Source: Panorpa germanica (taxonomy: Eukaryota > Arthropoda > Insecta > Mecoptera > Panorpidae). Taken from it: 64,000 nucleotides of DNA. Below, in pieces: positions 11,601 through 23,423 of this stretch. Position 1 is the first letter of the stretch. Each line of letters begins with the position of its first letter. The stretch is from the NCBI GenBank assembly GCA_963678705.1, contig OY783208.1:3100001-3164000 (forward strand), given 5' to 3'. Both the position numbers and the translations under genes were made by a program. Under the pieces are notes generated by a model that did not search any database, had not been told where the DNA came from, and was given only the letters and a program-made list of their open reading frames with translations.

Positions 11601-13194
11601 TTAACATATGACATAGCATCCTGAGCATATTCATGCATGTGACGTGGGCTTCCTATATAAGTAGCTGGCAAAATTGTCATTCTTCCTACATTATTCACAT
11701 TGCCATCAGCATTTATAGCATCGCGGAGATGGATGTATTCCTCTGACCGTAGCCGTCGTTGGTTCAAACGGATGTATGTCAATCGTTCAGTCTCAATTTT
11801 GACATACATGTCAACTGCAAACTGATGAAAAAGTCGTTGACACATCAAAATATGATTTACTTCACCTTGACGGATCATGAGTCTGTATGAATAGAAATTC
11901 ATAGCACTAACTTTTTTGTTGGTTTCAGCACCTGCGATCAAAAATGATAAATGTTTAAATTGTTACTTAGATGTATTGAATTTAAAAATATTATTTAATC
12001 TTGTTCAATTCATTTACCTGTTACTTGATTTACCATTTTGATATTAAAATGGTATCCATCTTCCCCTTGCCAGAAGATCAAAGGATATTGTAGTGCATCA
12101 TAACTCCTGTGTGTTTCAGATACACGTTTTAACTCACTATTCGGACGATGAAGCACAATATCTCTAGATTGTAAATTTTCGCCCACAATGACAACAGCCA
12201 CTTCATCAATGGTAGGTGAATTGAACCTCCTTGTGTGTTCACCGGCAGGTGTTTTGTCAGCTCGAATAATAATATTATGGCTATCAGATGGCATCCGATC
12301 CAATGCTATTTTGAACATGTTTACTAAATTGTTATTATGATGAAGAAATATTTGTAATTGTTGGACAATGGTTCTCTTCACTGTTGGATTGTGAGCACAA
12401 CGATTATTAATTTCCGCATCTGAATTGCCCATAAAATAAATTTGTAAAAATTGATGATCTGCATCAGTTAGTGGTAACAGAGTTCCCAGTAAGTGATAAA
12501 TTTGTCCTTGAATCTGTAATTTTTAAAAATTTGTCCATTAATAATTTCCGATATATATATTTTAGTACAAACTTGAATAATATAAAAAAATATTCTTATA
12601 TAATACCTTGAAAGTGGGCATGAAATTGTCTTGTATAATATGTGTAGCACCGAATGATGTCATCTGGAAACAGTTGTTATATTTCTGAATGTTGGTCAAG
12701 AAGTGCTTAGAATCATTTCCAATCCCAGAAACCAAAGAGCGTAAAGGATCTGGTGGTGGGACCAATTGTGGCAATTTTACTTTGCCTTCAGCACAACATA
12801 ATCCAGTAGATTCACCAGTGTATTTTAACGCCTTACAATATTTACAAATTGTTTTCATTTCCCCAATTGTTACCGATTTGTCGGCACAATAATCAATTGC
12901 CGGATCATAGTGGAATGCAGCTCGTTCAAGAATCACAGGAGCACTGCGTCTGCGGATTCGCTCAATTTCATTATGTCTAGCTTGCTGTTGTTGTGTTTGA
13001 TGTGCACGAACTCGTTGCATTCTAAGCCTATCTCCTACATTGTCACTCACCAAAGAACGCAATTCTGACATAGCAATACGACTATTTTCTTGATCTGTCT
13101 GTCTCTGGTCATCAGTGCGGTTAGCACGTGAGGTAGCTCTTCGCACATTTGATTGACTACGACGACCTAAGTTAGGTCGTCTTCTCCTCGGCAT
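8606..13194 (-). CDS. Helitron Rep/helicase transposase, three exons, intact
   Basis: Exons (minus): 13194-12607, 12513-12018 and 11931-8606. The introns are 93 and 86 bp with GT/AG ends. The second splits a glycine codon, and both joins keep the frame, giving 1470 codons (1469 aa plus stop), the usual length for animal Helitron proteins. Exon 1 starts MPRRRRPNLGRR, a basic N-terminus also seen in the decayed copy at 37487. The HUH Rep domain has HAH at about residues 549-551 and the two tyrosines of YICKY at about 688 and 692. The PIF1-like helicase has Walker A GGTGKT at about 1044-1049, WDECT, GDFRQTLPV, INKSQGQS and CSRV. Rep nicks and joins the element ends while the helicase unwinds DNA. 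No stop or frameshift was found, so this copy could be active. Confidence 0.93.
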
Positions 13195-13530
13195 CGTAAA
13201 TTGTAATTAATCAAAGTGAGAAAATTTCCCGCTCATTTAGCAGTAAAGTGTCACTATCACAAAAAAGAACACATTACTTGGAATGTCACTATCACAAAGG
13301 ATCACCAAAGTAAAGAAAGTTCTCGCGCACGTAGCCACAAAGATAGATATAACGATAATATAATTTTTTCCGTGCTCTGAAATGCGACAGGATGGAATGA
13401 CATATCAGTTGGTTGTCAAATCTAATGTCAAATACATATTGAGATTGCGTTCAGAATTTAACTTAAGATTTATAATTTAATTTGTCTTTATTATTATTGA
13501 TTTATCTTTCGATTTCTATATAGTCTTATT

Positions 13531-13659
13531 AAAAAAATAATCGGACAGAGTAACAACTTAAGTTAGCTAAAATAAAAAAATAATCGGACACAGTAACAAC
13601 TTAAGTTAGCTAAAATAAAAAAATAATCGGACAGAGTAACAACTGAAGTTAGCTAAAAT
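13531..13659. repeat. Three 43-bp tandem repeats inside Helitron 2
   Basis: Three copies of a 43-bp unit starting AAAAAAATAATCGGACA begin at 13531, 13574 and 13617, with only one or two base differences. They lie between the transposase start and the 5' terminus, possibly in its promoter or replication-origin region. Confidence 0.9.
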
Positions 13660-14021
13660 TGTGTTTATTTATGTACTATGTATTTTGAGACTATGCAATT
13701 TTGTCGCGTTCGCGATTCACTTTCACTTTTGTTGAGTTTCAGAACGCGATATTAGGTCCTCCAACGCGCACGCGAATTTGAACTTTATGCAGCGGTAATA
13801 AATTACAAATTGACTCTCCATTTTATTTAGAAAACGTTTGTATGGGAAATAGAAAAATGCTGTTTTGAGGATTTTCCCGGCAATTATTCGAATTTTTCTC
13901 ACCTTTTAAACCTTCCCTAGACCTCCACGAATAATTCAAGACCAAGATAAGATAAATCCGTTCAGCCGTTCTCGAGTTTTAGCGAGACTAACGAACAGCA
14001 ATTGATTTTTATATATATAGA

Positions 14022-14310
14022 TTTGAAGTTTTTACTTTTCTTGTGAGCTCCATATTTCTTGAAAAATTTTTGACAAGTGTACACCGTGTATTCGTACTTG
14101 TCAAGTATTTGAATTATTAAATATTTGAATATTTTGAATGTCGTGATTGGTCAGTTTATACTGTTTCACCGCTGTATATTATAAGGGCGATGGAACATTT
14201 TGCATACAGAATACCACTTTAGATATTTTAAATACAGCGACCTTATTCTATCGCTGAAAAAATTAAATATTTCCACCGCTGAAAAAATAAGGTCAATTTT
14301 TTGAAAAGTT
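14022..14310. other. Unit-B-specific spacer with short hairpins
   Basis: Sequence between the Helitron 5' end and the start of unit B homology (about 14312). It has a 9-bp perfect inverted repeat, TTGACAAGT at 14070 with ACTTGTCAA at 14096, and a weaker pair GACCTTATT/AATAAGGTC near 14247-14302. No gene is seen. Confidence 0.4.
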
Positions 14311-14530
14311 ACAGAGCGTTCTCATCTGACTTTAATCGTAACTTTATTCTGGTGTAAGTCACATTGAAATGTTAATTTTATTATTTGTCATTTTCCTTCC
14401 TGTGACAAATTTGTTCTATGCAAATGACTAAATCCAATTAATTATTATTTTGTGGTTTCAAATTCCCCGGCCTTGTTCCTCTTCGAGTCATCCTCTCAGG
14501 AAATATGAGGTTGTTAAAATGAATAAAATA

Positions 14531-14647
14531 ATTAACCAAAGGAAATGCGTCATTGACAACCCGATGGAACCCAATGACAAAACGTTGCAGAAAATGAGAA
14601 GTGGAGTTATTTAAAAAAACCTCGCGCGTCTAAGCAGTTCACAGTGA
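14531..14647 (+). promoter_or_regulatory. Conserved proximal promoter block, unit B
   Basis: Counterpart of the unit A block, close to it in sequence, with the same CCTCGCGCGTCTAAGCAGTT and initiator-like TTCACAGTG. The TTAAAAGAG of A reads TTAAAAAAA here. A kappaB-like AAATTCCCC lies at 14460. Confidence 0.45.
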
Positions 14648-14706
14648 TCTAAGAAGAAGAAGAAAAGTCAGTTTTATTGAATAGCTGTGATTTCATTGAA
14701 ATTAAA

Positions 14707-17261
14707 ATGTTCGGGTTAACAATTAGCGTGTTGTTTGTTTTTATTGTGTGTGTGAACACTCAGATAAGCATTTATGACTCAGTTCTTTCGTTCGATGATG
14801 CAAACAAATCAGCATCTATTCCAGCCGACTGGAACGTTAAACACCCAAGGATTGTGTCAAGAATTAATGTGATTAATGTACACGTTGAGAAGATAAACAC
14901 CGGTGCTTTTAAAAACTTCGTCAACCTCATACTGCTGCAGCTAACAGGAAGAATAACCGCCATTGAGGACAACGCCTTCACTGGATTGGACGAATTAATA
15001 AGCATAACATTAAGTGGAGTTGGAATTCAACACATCGGCCCAAAAGTGTTCCATAATTTAAATAGTTTAATTAGCTTAAAATTAGTAAAAAATGAAATTA
15101 CGAAAATGCATCTAACTAACTTAACAGTGTTGACAGAACTGAATTTATCCCATAATAATATCACGGAATTAGGTGATATCGTTATTACAAACTAAGAAAA
15201 CCTGAAATTTATTGACTTAAGAGAGAATAAAATCCGTGTAGTAAAGAACGGGGCATTCAAAGGTTGTCCAGGTCTAACTACTTTAAATTTAAATAAAAAT
15301 CATATTACAGATATTGAAGGATATACCTTGGTACACGTGTCCAAGTTGGAAGTATTGTCCTTAAGTCATAACAATTTAACGACATTAACAGAATATCAGT
15401 TCAGCAGGTTGGAGAATTTAAAACGATTAGATTTGTCAAATAATTTAATAAATAAAATTCCTGATTTTAGTTTCATAACTCTTAATGCATTGACTAGATT
15501 AGATTTGTCACATAACAAGATTACATCTATTGATACGTTGTGGTTGTATGAACTGACTGAACTCAGGTTGAATCATAACTCAATAACGACTTTACCTGAA
15601 TACATATTTCTTAACACACCTAAATTAGAATATTTAGACTTAGGATTTAATTTAATAAAAGAATTGTATTTATCTGATGAATTAGATAGGTTAAGACGTC
15701 TCAACTTAGAACACAACCAATTAGATTCTATAGAATTACCAGCCACAACTCAATTGAACATTGAGGTACTAGATTTAAGTTACAACAACTTGACTCACCT
15801 TGACGAATCGTTTCAACATTTAATTAACCTTCAACAATTGTCATTAAAGAAAAACAAAATTAAAAATTTTCCTCTGTGTATACCGGGTAGTTTAACAAAT
15901 TTGGATTTATCTGAGAATAAACTTCATGGGGTAGCACTGGATAAATTATGTTGCTCTGTGACTCAAGGGATGCTGCAAATAGTAGATTTATCTGCTAATC
16001 AGTTTATATCTTACAACTTGACCTACACCAACAAATCTTTACAAGAAACGCAACCAGACTTAAACGAAATTGATTTAAGTCATAATTTATTGAATGCCGA
16101 CACTGTAAAACAAATTCAAAATTCTGAGTTACGTCATATTGCACTTCTACAAATTGAGCCGCAACTAAAAGTTGACGAAAAGCAGAACACAACATGGATC
16201 GTTGCAACTTCGGCTGCACTGGCTGCTGTTGGTGTATTTGCAGGTTAGAATTACAATCCTATTTATCTTAATTGTAGAATAGGTAACCCTCCTAACAATT
16301 AACAGTGGCCTACAATCTTAATTCAGAGAGAGTTCAGAAAGTGGGGATGACATGCGTTTTATGTTCCAGGCCGATGTTTTTCTACTCTTAACATTCTCGT
16401 AGCTATTTTGTGCTATTTTAGTTATTTTTCTCTAGTGCACATCTTCCCTTCCCCCGTCCCTCCATAGAAAATATTCAGGGGCACCACATTTTGGCATTAT
16501 TCCGGTCAGGAAAAGTTTCTCGCGAAATTTACATCGTAGCACGGTCCTGTAGGAACCACGTGTCCTATAGGTCCACGTTACAGCATCCTGAATTAAATAA
16601 CACCGACCTGGAACATAAAACGCTCCCTGCACATCCAGGTTAAAATGAATTTCAAATTTATTGAGTACAAAACATAATTAAGTGTTCCTAACTCATAATA
16701 TTAATAATTACTACATGGAAAACCTGTTCCTTTCAGTAATTGGCGCCATATTGGTTGTGTGCAAACAACGGAGAAGGACGAACCCGAATCCGAATGTCAA
16801 CGATGCAATTATGCTAAATAACCTTTATGATGACGTCAGAGGCGCACCATTTTATCATTATCCCATTTTTCCAATTTACGACTCCTTGGGAACACCTCAC
16901 ATTTATCACTACCCCACGTTCCGTCCATGGTATGACGAAGTTCGCCCACAACCTATCTATTTATCGGTCCTGCCCGATATTCCAGGTACGTAATTAGAGA
17001 ACGCCCAACGTGAAGTGAACCTAATTATTGAAAAGTCAATTAGTTGCTTTTACAAGCACATTGTGTAACATTGTTACTTAAAGCTTCAAATACAACAATT
17101 AAACAATAATTAAAAAATGCAAATACAAAGAAAGTAAGGTAGTTTTAATTGGGTATGTTCACTATTATAACTCGATGTGTTTTTCGAATGTTTTAGGGCC
17201 CCAACCTTTGGAACAGAAGGACAACGGACTCGAAGAAAATATTTATGAGGAAATTGAATGA
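14707..17261 (+). pseudogene. LRR type I receptor B with the same in-frame stop as A
   Basis: Exons 14707-16243, 16737-16985 and 17197-17261, with the same phases and lengths as gene A. It has a signal peptide (MFGLTISVLFVFIVCV), one LRR module, a helix ending VIGAILVVC, KQRRR, and a tail with YDDV, YDSL, YDEV, YLSV and YEEI. TAA at 15193-15195 is codon 163, exactly as in A. The rest of the frame is open despite many amino-acid differences from A in both ectodomain halves. About 345 bp around the stop (15038-15382) is nearly identical to A, while flanking coding DNA is more diverged, which suggests gene conversion. AATAAA is at 17366. Pseudogene, read-through and short secreted product all remain possible. 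Confidence 0.8.
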
Positions 17262-18290
17262 ATATGGTTTTGTTCTGATGAAGATTTTCCTTATTTTTAG
17301 TTAAGCTTAGTTTATATTAAACTTGGATTAACTGACAGTAGTTTATATTATATTTATACGTTCTAAATAAAAATCTTATTTGATGAAAAACATTTTTATA
17401 ATTATTTTTAGTTCCTACTTTTTATTTGTAATTATATTTCTTATCTGCTGATATACTTGTCACAGAAAAACCATTAATGGTCCTATTTTTGAGCGAAACA
17501 TGTAAACAAATAAACAAATACATCTGAACAATAAAATATACTAGCGTTCAGCCCGTCTCGAAGCGACGTTGAATTAAATAATTTGTAGTTTCAAATTTGA
17601 ATTCCATTTTTAAATTAGAATGTGTGACTTGACTATAATGGCTGTCGTTTCTATAAAATGGCGCCGTACTCGTATATTGATAACGTTATAATTTGGGTTA
17701 ATGCAGACTTATATGTAAAATTGCATCCTTTATCTGTTTCAATACTCAGACAAGTCGAATATTTATTTCGTCGTTCTTTCAAAACTCAATATTTTGAGTT
17801 GTGTCACTAATGAACTGCACGATTGATATATTTTAATAAAAATGTAAAAAACCCAACTTTAAAATATGATTTCACAGTCCGAGTTGAATCACTTCTAATC
17901 AAAACGGAAATGCGGTATCAGATCCGCTCCGTGCGTCCATCGAACAACGAACACAAACCGCCATTACACAGCTAACGTGTAAGGGCGCTCTCACACTGGT
18001 TCAAAATACTTGCAGCGTCCGAGTTATGCAGTAGGGTGCGGTCGCATTTATTTCATAAAGTGTGCTAATGCGGAACAACTCCAATACTCGTTACTAAAAA
18101 AGTCAACATCGCTAGTAGACAGTTTCAGTGTGAGAGCAGCCTTAACCAACACGCTGCGCTGGTTCCTACGTAGGCCCGGTCTGCCTTACAGGGGATCCGG
18201 ATGTGGACAACCTCATGACCCCCCTCTCACACCACTTCCACTTACATGACTAAAATTTAACAAAAGTTTGGACTTACGTAATTTAAGTTT
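17262..18290 (+). repeat. Unit B 3' flank (shared tail block)
   Basis: Contains the 3' UTR and poly(A) signal of B, then the same downstream block seen at 3609-4600, 51914-52975 and 62268-63300, including the CTAGCGTTCAGCCCGTC motif near 17542 and the nested MITE. It marks the end of the duplicated unit; sequence after about 18300 is unique to this place. Confidence 0.7.
17982..18142. mobile_element. MITE nested in unit 3' flank (copy 2 of 4)
   Basis: Inverted repeats AGGGCGCTCTCACACTGG and CAGTGTGAGAGCAGCCT with TA on each side. Orthologous in position to those at 4263, 52627 and 62971. Confidence 0.5.
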
Positions 18291-18299
18291 ATTAAATAA

Positions 18300-21200
18300 A
18301 TTTTTAATTGAATTTCTTCAAATTAATTTTATGATAATATTTTAAAACTTCATTGATGTATAGATTACGTAACATATATATAACTTGGACAACATATCAT
18401 AGTATGAGTGAAATAATTAATTAAAATAGAATATAAATTTTAGATATTTTAAGCGCACCACGCTTTTATTATTATAATACGGCTAAAATGTTTTTCTCTT
18501 CCATTAATTACTTCATTCGTTTGAAACAAATTAAAGATTATTTTATAAAAAACATTTTCCATTAAATTTTAATTTTCTTTTTTAGTCACTTTAGTTATCA
18601 AAGTAAAACGTAGAAAAGAAAATAAAGAATCTTTTGTATTTATTATCTAGTGCAAGCATTGGACGTGTCATTTCTTTCTGGTTGCAATTTATCCATCAGC
18701 AGAGCATATTGTCGCACTATACGAAGAGCTTATCAGGAATCATGGCGAGAAACAGCCTCCATGATGGGTCGTACTGGAATTACGCGCACGTGTCTATTCA
18801 AAATGGAATCACAACCAATTTGTGAACAACATCATAATAGTTCAACTGTCAAACATCCAATGGGCTTGTGGTCTTTGTCTTAATTTCTATAAAACTGTGG
18901 AACCCTCCGTTTATTGTAATGTGCCAGGTGTATGTTTATATTCTTAAATGATTATACTTGCAACTCAGGCGGCAACGCAAGGGGCGGCTGAACTAGCGAC
19001 ATCAAATTACAACATTTAAAAAATCAATTTATGATTTGTTGCACGCCACTGCTTATGCGTTGTTAGTATACTTTGATATCCGTTTCCAGTGCAGGAGCAC
19101 CGTTACAGGAACCCAATTAGGAAAAGTGCAGCAAAGAATTTCTAGCCGAACTGAAGTTAGCGCCGGAACGAGAAAACGACCATTTGATGATTTTGATAAA
19201 TATACAAAAAACCTGCTCAATTAAATTCTGGACGTAGCCCTTAATTCTCCAAGAGAGTCAATTCTTTCCCTCGCTACCTCACGCTGCCCATCCCCAGTTC
19301 ACGAATTTACTACAGCTAAAGCTAGGAGGGTTGAACTGTAGCAGATCATCATTTGAAAGTTGTTTTTATTTTCAAGATGTAAATAACGTTTGTAGATTTT
19401 GTGCTGTTTCCCCTTAAATCGCAATAAATGTTCATTTTAAGGAAGAAATATTCAAGGGGCGGCATTTCGAGGGGCTTGCATCACCCTGGGATAATTCACT
19501 GCACTTAATTTTAACAGAAAACCAAATCATCTCCAATATAAACAAGAATTCCACCTGAAAACATCCGGAAGAGACAACGACGACCTATTTGCGACACTTG
19601 TCATAAAGAATTGACATTTGAACACCTGCTACTGCGTGTAATACATTTTACCACTAGACGGCAACATTCCTGGCCTACTTTATGACAATGACACTAATAT
19701 TAACAAACTATAAAAATGTTTGCAGGACACAAAATTAACAAATAAAACAGGAAAAGGATCTGTGCAATTACACTGTCCTAAAACTAAATTAAATAAATTA
19801 GGAAAATCTGCAACATAAAAGAAAATGCTTTCGTGAATTTAAGGTTTATTTAACATAATTAAAAGTACCTGTTTAGTACACAATGTTAAATAATGCACAA
19901 CGTTTTGTGACCTATTTTGAGTAGCATTGGGTTCTTCCTTCTTCAAAGAAATACAGTTTGGTGTGTTTTTATTTTGCAAAGACTTAAATTTATTTTTATA
20001 TTAGCCTTAGTCTTGAGCGCTGTACCCCCTTAAGACATTTTGTCCATCAAATTCAATTCATCGCGTAAACAAAACTATGATAACGTTATCAACGAATTTG
20101 CTGTAGAACCAAGCAAGAAAGGAACCGGAAATCACACTTTGGAACCGTGCTCCAGTGAGACGCATACGAAATCATATTTTGTGTGAATCATTTTTCTTCA
20201 ATTTCATTTTTTCATGATTTTTTGTTCGATTTGAAAAATCAATTTTATTCAAATAATTCAATGACCTGACATTCTCATACCCCGTGGTACCTCGGGTTAG
20301 GAACGCACAAACGTTGGTGCGTTGTTCTTAATACAACTTGCTGTTGTTTTTTATGTAATATATATGTAATACACAGAACATAAATATTACGAATATGTAG
20401 AAGTTAAATAAGTATACATAAAATAATTTTGTATTAAATTTACCGCCATTATGGCTCCAAGAAAGTGACGGTGGCGTAATGAAGCCTAAGCGTATTACAG
20501 TAGAAACGAATAATAACTTGTGGCCTTGAATCTAGCGGTATTTCGCTTGACCAACAAATATTAGTTATTTTTGGTTTGTGACAATATTTCATCTACTTTT
20601 TGTTGTATTCATTATTTTGCTAATTTCTTCTTGTTTTTTTAATTTGATGAAGTGGACCTGTGTCCAGGGCTCGGAGGGGCCTTCAGCTCAGGCCGTTTTG
20701 AAATTTAGTTTTGCAATAATGGACCATTCTAACTTTTTGGTGATTTTGAATCTATTTTGCATCGACGATAAACGCCAGAGCGAATAAGTTGTTATTTTTG
20801 TGTTTTGGAACACCGCACGGACCTGATGTCTGGGACGCCATGGTTTTTGGTATTTTATTAATTTCTATTCGTGCGGTATTCTCTTTATTTTAGGTTTTGC
20901 TTATTCCATTAATTACTCATTTTATTATCATCAACGCAAAAAGGATTTTTATTGGTTTTCTTTCCAGTTATCATTATTGGGATAAATCTAACATCTCTAG
21001 ATGCAACATTTTATGGATTAAATTGTTACTTAACTTTACTAGTGAATCCATTATTTATTTAATCCTAGTTCTTGCTCATTGTCACCCTGATTAATCACTG
21101 ATCCGGCCCATCTGATACCTGTCATGAAGGAATTACATCCCCATGGTTTCTTCGCTGCAAACTAAAACCATCAAACAAACCAGTACCACCTTAAAGAAAC

Positions 21201-22010
21201 AAGATGCACTAAGGACGGTTTGTCGGCTGTAGTTTTATTTATTAGTAGGAAAGAGACCTATATCGTAATCATTAGAAACATAACACATTCATGTACACGA
21301 CGTATGCGACTTTTTAATGCTCTGAATTATTGAATAATTTTCGGGTGGTCGCTGAAACCTTAGATTTAAAATGGACTGTCTGATTTGTTAACTTGAAAGA
21401 GAAATATAATATTTCTTGTTCTTACGAGTAATTTGTTGTTTTATACTAAAACGATGATTCTACTAACTATATCTATTATGTTGCAACGATAGGTTGGAAC
21501 TAGGTAATAATGATATATACTAGGTTCTACGACAACGATGGGTTCTACTGACTATATCCATTGTAAATAAGTTTGCTAGTACGAGGTTATATTGAATATA
21601 TTTAATACACATCTGCGGCTATGTTAATGATGGAATAATTCTAATTACCAAACGTAAACTACTAATTACTACAGCGAAGTGTTTTGCTTTAAACCATTTG
21701 GGCGGTGACAATATTTGGAATAGCGGAATGCTTTTTACTAGAAACAACTAGGCAGCGGTTTGGTTGTATTACTATTTATATTAAGTATAAGTTTATTTGT
21801 CGTATTTTATATTTATTATATTATTAGCATATGGTGGTTTGCAGATTGTTACGAGTTTGTCCGGAAATTGTAATTTTATAATTTTTAAATAATAATGTCA
21901 CCCTGTAGTTACTTAATATTAATTATATTTTTAAATGAATATTTTGCTTAGACATTAGCAGCATATGTTGTTTTTATTGAAGTTAAAATTATTTCTTTAA
22001 GACTTTGCAC
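18300..22010. other. Long AT-rich intergenic region between units B and C
   Basis: No gene could be supported. Short ORFs near 18634-18883 and 19036-19224 have no recognised motif. The 18650-18883 frame reads like ordinary protein for about 60 codons and could be a gene fragment, but I do not recognise it. A diverged piece of the dispersed repeat (CTTAATTTCTATAAAACTG) lies near 18877. Confidence 0.4.
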
Positions 22011-22012
22011 TT

Positions 22013-22440
22013 ATACTAGAGTTTACCCCCGTCGCAAAGCGACGTCTTTTGGCGTGTATGATTTGAATCCAATAAAATAATTCGTAATTACATTTCATAT
22101 TTAATTCTATTTTTAAATTGAAATAATAAACTCGCGCAATAATAAAATAATTTTTCAATTTATTAAAATAAAAAATATTTTCAATTTATGCGTTATTTGA
22201 CCAACTTTTTTTCAAAAGTTGGGATTTTTTTTTGCGATTCGAAAATAAGTTACCAAGGTTAGTCTATATAGAAAATTTCAACTTTTTATCTTTTACGAAT
22301 TAAAAGTAATACAGCAAATAAGGCTCACTTTATTTACAGTTTTTTCAAAATTATGGATTTCCAAGAAATTCAGGGGAAAATCCTGGAACGACAAAAGCCT
22401 TATAATTTTTTTCTCTACGAAACAGGAAATTTTCAAAAAC
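22013..22440 (-). mobile_element. Non-autonomous Helitron-like 3' end plus dispersed repeat
   Basis: Read on the minus strand, the left edge ends with a strong hairpin (GTCGC ttt GCGAC), then a G-rich run and CTCTAG followed by T near 22015, the form of a Helitron 3' end. The adjacent sequence resembles the block beside CTAGCGTTCAGCCCGTC in the LRR-unit tails. From about 22160 the DNA matches 40000-40500, so this is a dispersed repeat. It is interrupted by a LINE at 22441 and resumes at 23424. The 5' boundary was not identified. Confidence 0.45.
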
Positions 22441-23415
22441 AACAACTACAACAAACAAGCAATATAAGTTTAAGTTAAATAATATATCAAGTTCATTCAA
22501 TGCTGAACTTATAGCTATATTGAAGACAATGAAGATAATTAAAAACACTAAAGAGTCTAACATATTAATAGTAACAGATGCATATAGTGTATTAGCAGCT
22601 ATAAATAATAACAACTTCAAAAACAATAATAATAATAATATTTGTAAAATAAAAGCAATATATTGTAAACTGAAAAAGAGTGGAGTGAACATACAATTTT
22701 TATGGGTACCAGGTCATTCTAGAATTTTAGGAAATGAAACTGCAGATAAGTTAGCAAAAGAAGCATGTACTGACGGTAAATTAATAGATATAAAATCTTC
22801 CTTAAATGAAATGAAAATTATTATCAAGGAAAAGGCATATATGGACTGGCAAATAATATACAAGGAGGCAAGTCAAACCACAGGCAAAACATTCTACCTT
22901 TTCAACAATAAAATTAAAGATAACATGTGGATCAATAAAAATGTATCTAGAAAATTCGTTTATACAATATGCCGACTAAGATCAGGTCATTGTAAAGTCC
23001 CATCACACCTAGCAACAATAAAAATAATACAATATTCTAATTGCATCTGTGGAGAGGAAGGTATTATAGACCACATGATACTAGGATGTAAATTCAAAAA
23101 GCAGGCAGTCGACCACTTATGGAGTAATTTATGTAAACATACCATGATGCCAGTAAACGTGTTAAGTCTAATATACGATATAAATAGTACCATTGCAAAA
23201 TATGTGATTGAATTTATATTTAACAATGGAATTGATATATAAAATGCAAGGAAAATCTTCAAAGAACAAGAGTAATAAATATAGTAGATATATATGTATA
23301 TTTATAAATAATTTTTATGTATTATAAATTGTAATATTTGTTTATATTCTAAAATAGCAAGAAGGCTGAATAAGCCAAAGCTTAATAAATAAATATAAAA
23401 AAAAAAAAAAAAAAT
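22441..23415 (+). mobile_element. 5'-truncated LINE with 8-bp target duplication
   Basis: A LINE 3' fragment ending in a long A run (23398-23415). It sits inside a repeat whose empty version is at 40480-40520. The flanks TCAAAAAC at 22433-22440 and 23416-23423 are a direct target-site duplication. This is a classic 5'-truncated insertion made by target-primed reverse transcription. Confidence 0.88.
22442..23242 (+). pseudogene. LINE ORF2 C-terminus: RNase H and CCHC-like end
   Basis: The open frame runs from the insertion point. It shows RNase H landmarks: AELIAILK (catalytic Glu), VTDAYSVL (Asp), FLWVPGHSRILGNETADKLAK (Asp and His context), then a C-terminal CNCICGEEG...DHMILGC zinc-binding-like end. 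RNase H placed after the reverse transcriptase points to the I/R1/LOA group of LINEs. The reverse transcriptase and endonuclease are absent, so it is a dead fragment. Confidence 0.85.
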
Positions 23416-23423
23416 CAAAAACA

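Larger units (their letters stand above)
8353..14021 (-). mobile_element. Helitron copy 2, full length and apparently autonomous
   Basis: A complete 5669-bp Helitron on the minus strand. The 5' end (at 14021, reading leftwards) begins TCTATATATATAAAAATCAA and continues through GTTCGTTAGTCTCGCTAAAA, a familiar insect Helitron 5' terminus. The 3' end is a GGCAG/CTGCC hairpin followed by CTAG (8353-8356). On its own strand the flanks are A before TC and T after CTAG, the canonical A|T target, with no target duplication. The transposase gene is intact. The left flank is the 3' flank of unit A; the right flank (14022-14310) is not found in other units, so an empty site cannot be rebuilt from the paralogs. 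Confidence 0.93.

Noticed and set aside
18634-18883. Overlapping ORFs of 63 and 77 codons
   Set aside because: The second reads somewhat like a protein fragment, but no family is recognisable and it has no clear start or splice context.
20578-21094. Two short ORFs rich in hydrophobic residues
   Set aside because: They come from T-rich DNA, with no conserved motif, signal or neighbouring context.
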